DNA of 64,000 nucleotides. Origin: Lycocorax pyrrhopterus obiensis. Lineage: Eukaryota; Chordata; Aves; Passeriformes; Paradisaeidae. The stretch spans positions 6,291,699 to 6,355,698 of the forward strand of contig JACSVZ010000007.1 of the NCBI GenBank assembly GCA_014706295.1, in the 5' to 3' direction. A program made the translations under genes and the position numbers. Shown one piece after another: positions 42,001 to 54,000 of the stretch (within the stretch, counting starts at the first letter, position 1; each line of letters begins with the position of its first letter). Under the pieces are notes generated by a model that saw only the letters and a program-made list of their open reading frames with translations, was not told the DNA's origin and searched no databases.

Positions 42001-45000
42001 CAGACTTTGAGTCCTTTGTGTATATCGTTAGTACCATGGGCAGCTTTGACACCAGCTCTTCCAAGCTGCTGGTTTACTGCTCCTTGAACCCAGGGGTCAG
42101 TTTGGCTGTAGGACCTGAAGGCAATGAGGAGATAAGTAAATGTTTGAGATCATCACAAAGATTCCATGGGGACAACTGTGTTTGGGTCTGAAGAGGCATC
42201 GCCCAAGCAGTTGTCCTTGCGTGTGTGACAATCAGCTGCCTGGTTTAAGGCCAAAGCCACCTTGAACCAGGGGGAGAAACAACCCTGGAAACTGCAGTTT
42301 ATTGGGAAAATTTTAAAGTCCTGGATAACTACTGTGTGGAGGCACTAGAGGACACCGCAATAACAGGCAACACTTTAAACTTCCCCTCTTGCCAGAGCAT
42401 TGCATTGCACATGCATTTATCTTGGTGTTGCAAGTTTGAAAAGTTGCCATGCTGTGAGATTTCAGCTTCAGCAGGAGCAGACAAATCTCTTGGAAGGGTA
42501 TCATCATCTTCTGTTAGGATGGAAAATCGCCTCTTTGGCAATAGCAGTATTTATGGGATCATTATCTTATTCACAGGATCGTCCTTGAATTCCTCCCCTT
42601 TTATAATGTCTTTTGAGAGGACAGGCAAGTAATTCAAAGAGCAGAACTTATTTTTAGGTTTAGTCTGAGCCTGAAATAAATTGAGCAAGCTGAGTAGTGC
42701 TACGATAAACAGGGAGTAGAACAGAGACAGGAAATAGGGGGTCTTTGGTAATGAGTTCCAGCCACTCTTGAAACAGAAAGCCAGAGAAAGCATTACTTGG
42801 GAATAGTTTCTCAGTGACAGCTTAATAATTTTTAGCTTGTTATTCAGCATTAAAGGGGAACAGATCCTGCAGATTTATGCTGTTCTTGAAAGATCCTTTT
42901 TTAAAGATCATTTAGCAAGTTACATTTTTAATGTTTTTGGGGTTGCATTGTTCTTCCTGCTAACCGATCTGCTGTTTAAAAAAACCAGATGTTTGGGGGG
43001 AGCCTGGAGTTTATACAGTTGCCTCTTATATATACATCAGTGAGAAGCCTTTGGGATAAGACTGTGGGACAGGGGCAGGGGATTCAGCTTAAAATATGAC
43101 CAGGCATTGAAGATTTTAGAAGTTGAAGGTTGAAAGGGGAAGAAATTACAGCTATATCCTGTAGAACAAAGCAGAGCGCTTGCTTCCAAAAGTTTCTTTT
43201 AACCCTGGGAATGTGACTGCTGAGATGGGCCCAAAGCATGGATGGTGAGATTGATATTTACAAGCACTTCACGTGGCTAAAGAGGGTAAGTGATTTGCTG
43301 GGCTTTGTTTTCTCTTTCTAAATGCACATTTAGCAAAATCTTACTCAGAGTTCTCAGCTTTGCGAAAGGAAACTCATTCAGCGCCTCAGACTTTAAATGG
43401 TGTGAGTTTCTTCATGAGAAGTGAATTAAAGACGTGTCTTGGTGTAGGAGGAGGAGGCTTAGGGAGGGGGGAGAAAATCAGCTGTCTTTGTCTTTAAAAA
43501 TGAAACTCTAGGATCAAACTTTGAGCAAATGGCAATAGATTCTGGCAAGTGCTTGTGCTTTCCGGGGACTGCAGTGCAACAAAACAAATCCTGCATGGTA
43601 ACGTATAGCTGAAGAAAGGAGAGGGTGTTGTTTACCATGTCGTGCTTTAAAGGGAGACGTTTCCTGCACTAGCTCTTCACTTAAGTGATTCTTCATCGGG
43701 GTAACTGTGTGAGACCTTTCGGGATGCCTTTGTCTCGGGTAAAAATGGTGGTGATTTTCCTCCGTGCACGTTGCTCTGCTAAACAGATGGGTTTTTTAAA
43801 AGGCAGGGTTATTAATTCTGTCATGAACTGCCCAAACATAAATTAACTGCATGAGATTGTTTTTGTCTTCCTTTAAAAAAAAAAAGTAGGTTTGTGCAGT
43901 TCTCTCATCACCTTGAAAAAATCACTTTGTTTTTGTCAGCGTTTAGATTTTTTTGTGTTCTAAGAATTTCTTTTTCAGTGTTAGAAAAATCCATGAATGG
44001 GATGTAAATAGATCCCTCAGAGTAGGCTGGTTTTTAAATTAGAATATGGATTTATTGTGTGTCAAGAAAGAAGTACATCCTCTACTTATTCTTTTAAAAT
44101 CTATTTTAACCTGTGTGTGCTTTTCCTGCAAATTCTTGCCAGTTTATATGTATACATACATGAATATATATGCACGTGCACTCTTGGGTTTTTACTAGCT
44201 GTATAAACATAAAATATCTGTCAATACTAATGTGAAATGTGATTACGAATTTTTATTTCGGGTAGTTGCTTGAATAAGTGTAAAATATCAATGATGCGTC
44301 AGTCTTTAATAAGACCTTGAGAACCCTGAAGTTAATTTACCGAATATTTGCATCAGATTCTAGAAACTTTCACATTTCTGGAGTGTGTCTGTGAAGGGGA
44401 TTAAATGTGAAGGGAGTGGATAGTGAAGGGGCAACAGGAAGTAGCTGCTGGTAACCTTATACTATTATTTTAACCTGTGCTCCGTGCAGTTAAAGCTAAT
44501 TACCTCTTTAAAAAGTGTATTTTGGGCTCACATATTAATTTGCTATTTGAATGAGGTTATAGATACAGCGTGTCTGCCACTCCTGCTTCCTGGTGCAAAT
44601 TTCATGTCTGTAAGGACAGGTTTGCTAACAAAAAGGTTAATAAGGTATGCTGCTATCAGCTGGTGGGACTGTGCTCAGAAAAGATACCGAGTTCAAGTGT
44701 AGCACAAGATTTTACAGGAGTTAATAGTGCTCCTGCTGGAGTTGCATGTAATTCCCTTTATGCCAGGTACATGAAGGAGAATATCAATACTGCTGCTTTT
44801 CCTTGCAAGCTCTTTAAAGGGGTGAGCACATGTGGGGGAAGGGAGGAGGACTGAAAATGATCTTGCATTGCTCCCAGGAGGACTTAAGCAGTCTGCTCCC
44901 AAATTCCTTTGACAAGTGATTTAGAATACAAAAAAGTTGAAACAGTCTAAGTTGCTTGTTCAATTTTCCTGTCCCAGAACTCCAGTGTCTCACATCTGGC

Positions 45001-48000
45001 TCTGACTGTTACAGCATATAAAGATTTCAGTTCCTGCAATCATAAACTGTTGTTCTTTGGCTGATAATAAAATTATGAGTTGATTTCAGAGCAACGCATG
45101 GCATTTAACAGCGAAAAACTGCAAGAGACTTCCGTAAAGCCTTGGTGAAGTATGCCAGAGCTGGCTCAAATTTCACCATTAGCAGAAATCTCTTCAGAGA
45201 CCCAGATGGGTTTTGATGTTGCAGTGGTTGGCTGGGCTAGATTTGTGTGGTATCTGTGGCTTGGACTGGCTTAGGGCAGCAAACAAAAACAAAAATCACA
45301 AGATCCAGGCGGGCAAAACAACAGATACAACTTCTATTTTCAGATGCTTAGAATGGAGGGTCTGGTTTTAAGCAGAAATCTCGTAACATAATGTGCACAG
45401 TAGCATCTTACAACAGCAGCAGGGGAAAAAGTAATATTTAAATCAAACTGAAATGATGTGCCACCACACTTCAGTTCTTTCCCCTGGACTTTATTGGTGT
45501 TAACGTGACCAGTGGAAATGCTGGGCCAGGAACAGCCAGAGGGACAGACAAAGCGGGCAGCAAAACCTGAGAGCATGTGGACAGAGCCAAGGAAGGAGGA
45601 CAGGGAAAATTCCTGGTGTATACACAGTGTGCTTTTAACTCCACAGCTGGGCCAGCAGCACAGTCCTCATAAAGGAGCGTGGGCAGTTTGGGGGAAGTAA
45701 TATTTAAATCAAAACTATTTTGCAGGTGATTAATGTTGGGTTCTTTCACAGGCCCTGAGTGTGGATCTGTCGGTGTTAAAACTTTCTGTTGCAAACTAAG
45801 GGACCTGAGATATCCCCACTACCTGAAAGAGTCATTTTTAGCAAACATGCTTTTGTTTTCCCAAGGTGTTTGGGTTAGAGGATTCACGTAAAATTTCATG
45901 TCATCTTTCCACCCGCCCTTAATTGGAAGACACCATTCCAAATAAAAATGGCACAACCCACATTTTGGTACGTAGACATGTAGTTATAGTCAAAAATGAT
46001 CACTATAAATGCTAATATTCACAGCTGATGGCTGGCCTGAAATTGATGTACATTGGTTTTATGCCTTCCTTTTTTTCTGGAGGAGATTCTTAACCTGTCC
46101 TAGCAAGAGGTGGAGTGATCAAACCCATGATACAGCCATTAAATTCAAGCTGTTGAAGGTGAATCTTATGACTTCTATAAGGATATTTTCTTTTAAGACG
46201 TGTAACTGTCTGTAGGAAAAAAATTAGTATTAGTTTTCAGAACAATTATCCAGATAAAATAAAAATATTTGTTAAAAATTCATTTGTTTTAAGGACTACC
46301 AAAATTTACGTAGGTCTGTCTTTGCTAGTTTCAGACTATGCACTGTCAGCTTTTTCCAAGTGACTGCCACTTTGATCTAACCAACCAGTAACAATGGCAA
46401 ATAAAAAATCCTGCTCTTGATTTACTAATTGCCTTCAGATGAAAGGCAAGAATTATAGATCCAGAAATCATGTTCCAGCCTTCTCCTCCTCCTCTCAGGT
46501 AACTGAGGGAATGCACACATGTTGAGATGGGTGTGTATCTGAGGTATCCCTAACATGGCAAGAGATTAAATTTGTATTGGATCCATAGTCAGATGCAAAT
46601 ATAAATGTTTACTGTGTAAGCTGCTCACTCATCACTTCATAATACAACTCTTTGTGACTCAGAACATAATTCTACTGACCAAGAAGAGTACTACAGAGGT
46701 GGAAAGACCATACACTCCTAAATATTATCAACTGCAAATAGGCTGGGAAGAGTCTACTGCCTGCATTTTCTTGTGTTGAAATGTAGCACCGTGGTCTGTG
46801 TGGTGGTTTGTGGTGAAGCTGACTGGCTGAACTCTGCTGGCCATACTCCTCGTTTTCAGCTTCTAAACTACAACAAAAGGCAACACATCAAGCATGTCCC
46901 TAATGGTCCCCATTAATACAAGTATTATCGTTGCCACAGGCATCCTATTCAATTATCAGGGGAGCTGAAGGTGATTCATGTGACTGAAGAAGAGAGGAGG
47001 GTTATGACATAATCTGTCTCCTCAGAGAGGCGGGTGACTTGTTGAAAAAGCTTACAAATCACCACTTTAAATGACTGCCAGGTTTCTTTTCCCAGCTCCT
47101 CCCTGCTCCACAGCCCAGGATGAGATCCATGGTGTTTGTGACAAATTTCTGAGTAACAGCTTGCTGACCAGCTCCAGAAGTTGGTGGGGTTTGGATTAAA
47201 ATTATCTGTGTTGGAGATTCTTGGTGCTGAAAAGGCACACACGAGGAGAACATCAACTGACCAACATGTCTTGCGATGTCCTTTTATACTTTTGATGATT
47301 ATCCCCATTTTAAATCAAAGCTATTGAATTGTTCTCCACAGTCTGATTTTTTTTGTGTCACGTAAGAAGGAAAATTTTAGCCCTTTTCTTGGAAAAGGAC
47401 TCAGTAATGACAGGATCATGCAAATGATACTTAGACACTTGGAACTTTCCACCAGCTACCAATATTGCATTCATATTAAATTAATGAGCATATTCCAAAG
47501 AGAGGTTTGGAAAGTAAAAATGAAGAAGCTAAAGCAGGTGATGGAATGCTTTTTGATGAAAAAAATATTATGGAAAGCTTTCTTTTTCTTTTCTTTCTCT
47601 AGAACTGGGAGAAACAGCTGGTTTGGAATTGTTCCAGGAAACTTTTTATGTTAATATCTTTTGCAATCTGATGAGCAGTAAACTATATCCAAAATCACTA
47701 AAGAGACTGTAACACCGGTGCTCCAAGAAATTGCTTCGCAGCTCCTGTCTTCCCATGGCTTGGGCAGGTGCACTTTTGAGTGGGTAAAACCATCCAGGCT
47801 GGATGTCCTGGCCCAGAGGGTGGTGGTGGATGGAGTTACATCCAGCTGGGGACTGTCACCAGTGGTGTCCCCAGGGCTCGGTGCTGGACCCAATCCTGTT
47901 CAGTACCTTTATTGAGGATCTGGATGAGGGGATTGAGAGCTCACTCAGCAAGTGCAAAGATAACCCTAAGGTGGGTGAGAGCGTTGATCTGCTGAAGGCC

Positions 48001-51000
48001 AGGAAGGCCCTGCAGAGGGATCTAGACAGTCTGGATGGATGGGCTGAGCCCAGTGGGATGAGATTCAACAAGGCCAAGCACCAGGTCCTGTCCTTGGGTC
48101 ACGACAACCCCATGCATTGCTACAGGCCGGGGACAAAGAAAGTGGCCAGGGAAAAGGACCTGGGGTGCTGGTTGAGAGCAACTGAACATGAGCCAGCTGT
48201 GCCCAGGTGGGCAAGAAGGCCAGTGGAATCCCTGGATCAGCAATAGTGTGGCCAGCAGGAGCAGGGCAGTGACTGTCCCCCTGTACTGGGCACTGGTGAG
48301 GCCTCACGTCAAGTGCTGTGCCCAGTTCTGGGCCCCTCAGTTCAGGAAGGACATTGAGGGGCTGGAGCATGACCAGAGAAGGGCAGCAGAGCTGGGAAAG
48401 GGTCTGGAGCACAAGTCCCATGAGGAGCAGCTGAGGGAGCTGGGGGTGCTTAGCCTGGAGAAAAGGAGGCTCAGGGGTGACCTTATCACTCTCTAGAACT
48501 GCCTGAAAGGAGCGTGCAGCCAGGTGGGGATCGGCCTCTTCTCCCAGGTAACCAGTAACAGGACAAGAGAAATGGCCCCAAGTTGCACCATGAGGAGTTT
48601 AGATTGGATATTAGGAAAAATTTCTTCACAGAAAGGGTTGTAAAACATGGGAACAGACTGCCTGAGGAAATGGTGGGGGCGCCATCCTTGGAAGAGTTCA
48701 AAAAATGTGTATAAATGGTACTTGAGGACATGGTTTAATGGTGAAAATGGTGGTGGTGCTGGTTGGACTCAATGGTCTTAAAACTCTTTTCCAGCCTTAA
48801 GGATTCTGTGATTCCTGTAGGCAAAGTATTTATGGCACGCAGTTGATGTTTTATCTGCAGTGGTGCTGCCATCGACATATTTTTGGCTACCTTGCCTTCT
48901 AGCATATCTTCCCTTTTCGTTATCATGCGTTATCACAAACTTTTTTACATGTTTTATGCAATCCCTCTCCTTCTTTCATTATAAGAAACATACTTAACAT
49001 GTTTGTCTTATAACTTGTTGAGCCCAGGGAACAACTTTTGCTCTTTGGTGCTGGATCTTCTGAAATAACAGCTTTATAGGAAATCTTGTAGATTCAGAGT
49101 TTTAGACTTGTGTAAGCACATGACCAGTATTTATTTATTGTTTGCGAGCTCTTACACCAGCTGGAATCATCCATGATCTCATGTCTTCAGTGCCAAATGT
49201 CCTGTATTCAGTTGCTGCTGATACATGTGACATCTCGCTCAGTTTCCTCTCAGTCCTGACTCTCACAACTGCAGAATGCACTCCAACCATCCACAGATGG
49301 CCTCGGTTCACGTTACATTGTTTTATCTTGTCTTTATACGCGCCACAAAGAATTACCAAGTCTTAAACAACTGCTGTAAGTCAATCAGACACTTATTTAG
49401 CAGGTCATTTTTCTGTGTACTGTACTTTCCTGTGCTTATCTGAGGCCTTTCTGGCTGACCTCACACCTGCATATTTACAGCCACTTCTGCAAGGTCTTGA
49501 ACCTTAGTTGTACCTATTATGACCTGGTCAAAAACTTGTGACAAAAATTTATTCTGAGTAGAGTTAACACGTTCTTCTTTTGATGATGAATGCTGATGAG
49601 TGAGGTGCGGACTGAGGTTCTGCACATTCTGTTTTTAATGTTCCTGTTGGTCCCTTAAACAGAGACAAAAGACCAAGTTTATTGAATTTATAGGTGATTC
49701 TAGTTAAGGGCCTTGCAGCTATGCTAAAGGGCATGATTAAAACTTAAGAGCCAGATGCACAGGAAAAGAGTATAAATAATAGCATGCCAGTCCGTGCAGA
49801 CTTGCTCAAGTTACACATTTGAGCAGAAAGAAAGAGTAAAAGCAGAATGAAGAACAGGAGAGCAGCTAAATAAAAGCATTTTAAAAGCATCTGGAAGTTA
49901 CGGATCCTAGGCCGAAAATATATGAATTTTACTATATGGTTAATATGGAAAGAAATATGGCCCGAGAGCCTGTGAAAAGGTTTTACCACTCAAGCCAGTT
50001 TCACTTGGAGTCCTGCATCTCCTCTTAGGCTCTTAATTTTAAAAGAAGTTGGGAAATAGTTGGTGAAGAGGAACCAAAAGAAAGTAACAAAACAAATCTT
50101 AAAAAATTAACCTGTGAGGAAAAGACAGAAAAGGTCATATTTTCTTTCACAACACGAAGAGGGACCTGCTAATTAGAGACGTAGAGATAATCCTTAAAGA
50201 TGTAAAAAATCTCTGAAGTGAATGGAAGGACCTATTTTTTAATTTATGATGGTCTGATAAGAACCATGAAGTTGAAGAGACGATTCAGATTAGGCACTAA
50301 GGAAAATGCTCTGATGATGGGCAGGTAAGAAGCAGATGGAGAAGCTGTGAATTCTATTTCTGGAGGTCTTTAGAAGAAGACAAAACAAGAATATTGCAAA
50401 TAATCATTGGCCCTAGGACAGAATAGTGAACCAGATGATCTCTTCAGACATCTTTCAGCCCTGATTGTTGGTGCTGTTGTGATTCTCTCAATTTCTTTCA
50501 AAGTAATCAGAGACAAGGGTGCTCGGTTTCTCTCAGCTTATAAAGGTGCCACGCTTATATCTAGCTCAACACTTTATGGCTTGAAAAGCATCTTTTGGAT
50601 AAAAATTTGATTTCTTGCTTTGAGTTAATTAGCACCGTGTTTATTTTCACCATCTGTTTTATGTTTGAGCCTGTAGGCCTCAGCATAGATCAAGAAGCCA
50701 TAGATATGTTTAATTTTTTTTTTTTTTAAATTCTATTCGCAAATGTTTAGCTGAAAAAAAAAGGGCAGTTGTGGCAGAGGATTATAATGTCATTGGTGCC
50801 ATTGTGCAAGTGGCTATAAATGAGTAGTCAGCTGCAGCTGAAGGGAGCTCCTTGGATTCCTGTGTTAGCTGAAAAGCCAGGCTGAATGTTGTGTTCCCGG
50901 GCAGAAATGCAGTGCCTGCAGTGGAGCTGGGAAATCAGCCTCTGGGCGCTCACGTTACTTCTGATGCTCTGAGCCAGCAGCTCCATTCCCACAATGTTTC

Positions 51001-54000
51001 AGTGGGCAGGACGAACCTAGGAGACTCTTCTAAACTTGAGTAAATCTGCAGATTTTTTTTAATTGTGGTGTGTCTATAAGAAATATTAAAATTCATAAGA
51101 ATGGGACATAATAGTTAAGGACAGGCCATATATTAGAAGGTTTTGCTCCTTAGAGCCATTTAGGCATCCATAAGTGATTGGGTGGCTAGAGCAGTTCCTG
51201 ATAAGAATTTGATACTTTAAATAAATTTTTATTGCTAAGAAAAAACTTCTGATTTTCTTTCAGTAATTTCTAGGAATAATATACTTATAGCAATTTTTAC
51301 CACTTGAAAGTAAACACGGTTCATTGACTTTGGCAAAAGACTGTGGAGACTAGATATTTCAAATTAGATGGGTCTTGTTTTGGTAAGATGGTGTTTTTCA
51401 TTGAAATTATAATTTTCTAAAAAATACCAGTCTATTGCTATACTATTGTTGATTGCTGGAAGTGAGAGTGTATTCAAAATACAGCTAAAAAAAGGTACAT
51501 TCCAAAGGCTTAATGCATATGAAATAAACAGTTCTGGTCTATACACACATTTTTTCATGTTTTTTGTATTGTAAAAACAGTTTAATATATATAATTTTTA
51601 TTAACTATTGCTTGAAACTTGAAGTGTAAAAATTCTCACAGCACTTTTTTTCCTCCCAGTCACAGGTGAACCATCATTCATCTAATAATGAAACTTATCA
51701 AGAAAGGCTGGCACGACTAGAAGGTGATAAAGAGTCTCTCATCCTGCAGGTATGTCTAAAAGAGAGAAGAAAATTGTCTGTATAGTTGATACTCAGTGCT
51801 TAAAAGCTGAAGTGGCAGAGTACTTTCTGTTAAACAAATGTTAGCAGGCCACCAAATGTAACTGTTATTTAACCAGTAATTAATTTATAATCTGTATAAT
51901 CCCTCTAAAGGGTTTCGTGGTGGGATAACCTGGTAGAGGAGAGGGGTGTAACAGCAGTAAAAGGCGGGGATGACAAAGGGATTAAAAATAATTCTGTCCT
52001 AGGCCACTGCAGTGATGGTGGTTCTCTAGGTTTGCTGGGTGGTGCCGATTTTCTAGGTTCTGTGTGCCACCATTTTTAATGACCTAGAAGACTGGCAGGG
52101 AGATAGAACCCGTATTTTTCCTGTTTATATGCCATACCAAAATTGTTTGCATCATCAAAAGGGGGAGGGAAACAGGGATAGAGAGAGTTTGACAGTAAAA
52201 TGCACGCCTAAGCTCTTCCAGGTTCCCTGTTTCTCAGTTTACCAAGCCTTTTTCAAACAGATCCTGTGTCCTGTGTAAGTTTTCCTCCTGGAGAAAACAC
52301 ACGTTGCACAACTTAAAAAAAAATAATTTTTTTCTGTGTATTTTTGCTATTACTAAGCTGTCCATTCCATGCTTTTTAAAAACTGAAGCTGGAGATTATT
52401 TAAATGGTCTTTGCATATCCTCTCCCTTCAAATGCATATTATAAGCACATGTATTCATATCAAACAAAACTGAAGTGTGTTGGGTAGGTGTTCTCCCTGC
52501 TTTCAGTCACAAGTTGCTGTAAACATGTCTTATCCTGTGTGTTCTGCTCACACTTGTGTTCATTTACTGAGCAGCAGCCTCACTGCTGTTGTTAAATAAA
52601 CAATAAATGTTTTGAGACACAAGCTTTGGCTTGGTTGGATTTTTTTTTTTTTCATTACTGTTCATGAACTAAATTGCTATTACCAAATTTAGAAATAAAA
52701 ACCCCACCTGACAGAAAAACAAACTTCTCATTGGAATTTAAGTGTGCACTACAAATTCCCTTTACAACTGATATTTGTTAGAATGTCTTTTATTAACCAA
52801 GTGGCTGTTAATGCTAAAATCTTGGTTCTATTAGTAATACCGAACAACTTCTCACACTGCACATTCACATCTTGCACACATGAGCAACTCATGAGTGGAG
52901 GGACAATTAGGAGGCCAAATCCAGCTGTTCCCTCCAGAGCTGAGGGTGGCACAGGTGCGCCTGTGCCTTTGGGTGTGAGGGTCTCCTTTGTTCCTCACAT
53001 ATCTGTGCACTCCTGTGATCTGTGTCTGTGCATCTGTTTTGTGGATCTAACAGGACCCGTGCTGAGTCCTGCAGACTGTCCCAGGCTGCTGCTCAGGATG
53101 TGCTTTTCCTCTCTTTGTCCTGCAGATTTTCAGTAACTGTTCCTTCATCCACACAAACGGGTACCCAGGAATGCAGCCAGCCAAATGCACAAAAAAAGGG
53201 GTTTTATGACATGTTTTGGTGACCTGCTTAGAGCTTTTCTTAGAAGGAATAGAGTAAAATCAGAATTAGAAAATGTCTCCTGCATTTTATTCCCATCACT
53301 TCCACTCCCCATCAAACCCAAAGGCTTAGTCAATATTTATGCACTTTCCTTTCCCACTGCCCAGCACTGCTGTAGAACTGCAAAAACCCCAGACAAATAA
53401 GATAGACAAAAACCTCAGTCTGGAAGATGAACATCAACAACAACAACAACAAAGGCGCCGAGGTGGAGCTGGGTTTAGGACCTGGTTTACACCAGTTCTG
53501 TCCAGGCAGTTGAATATGAGGAGCACAGGCAAGCCCCACGCTGAGGTTACATGGCCTGAGGGACTCTGCTGGTACAAACCTGGCTGCTTTGGCAGGAAGG
53601 ATGAGAAGGGAATGGCAACAGAGCACCTCTATTCCGTGGCCCGTGCTGAACTGTGCCAGTGACTGGCCCATAGCTGTGATCTGGAGGGAATATGAGGCTG
53701 GGAGCACTCCAGTCTTGCCTCAGACTTTTAAACCTTTCTAACACTCAATTTTTACCTAAGTGTTCCGTATGCCTCACTTTTCCAGAAAACATATCGCCTA
53801 CAGGCTGAGCCTTGCAGGTGTGTCACTCCTAAAGCAGGATGGAATTGCCAGCGCAGCATAGACTGGGATTATTTTCTGGGAGCAGCCTACGGATTCCTTG
53901 AAGAGTCTGGCAGATGTGATCCTGGGCAGAGGGGAAAATATGAGCTCCAAGCGGCTAATGTGCCTCTCAGCCCAGCTGCTGGAACACCCAACACATGCTT

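Larger units (their letters stand above)
31079..51659 (+). other. PPFIBP2: Intron between PPFIBP2 coding exons 2 and 3
   Basis: This is the largest intron in view (20.6 kb). It contains the plus-strand CR1 at about 47.7-48.8 kb, the ancient CR1/L3 remnant at about 50.06-50.50 kb, the insert bounded by direct repeats at 45.43-45.71 kb, two tetranucleotide runs near 34.4 and 34.6 kb, an 18-bp tandem duplication at 34913-34948, and an A15 run at 38572-38586. A comparatively GC-rich patch at about 33090-33260 has C-runs and an 8-bp inverted repeat (33141-33148 with 33175-33182), which I cannot assign. No coding exon was recognised. Confidence 0.85.

Noticed and set aside
44150..44185. Alternating purine/pyrimidine patch with TGCACGTGCA palindrome (E-box-like)
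   Set aside because: A single short palindrome with no conservation evidence and no clustered factor sites.
52948..52967. Hairpin GGCACAGG-TGCG-CCTGTGCC
   Set aside because: Only an 8-bp stem in a locally GC-rich stretch; expected by chance in 64 kb, and with no T-run or other functional context.
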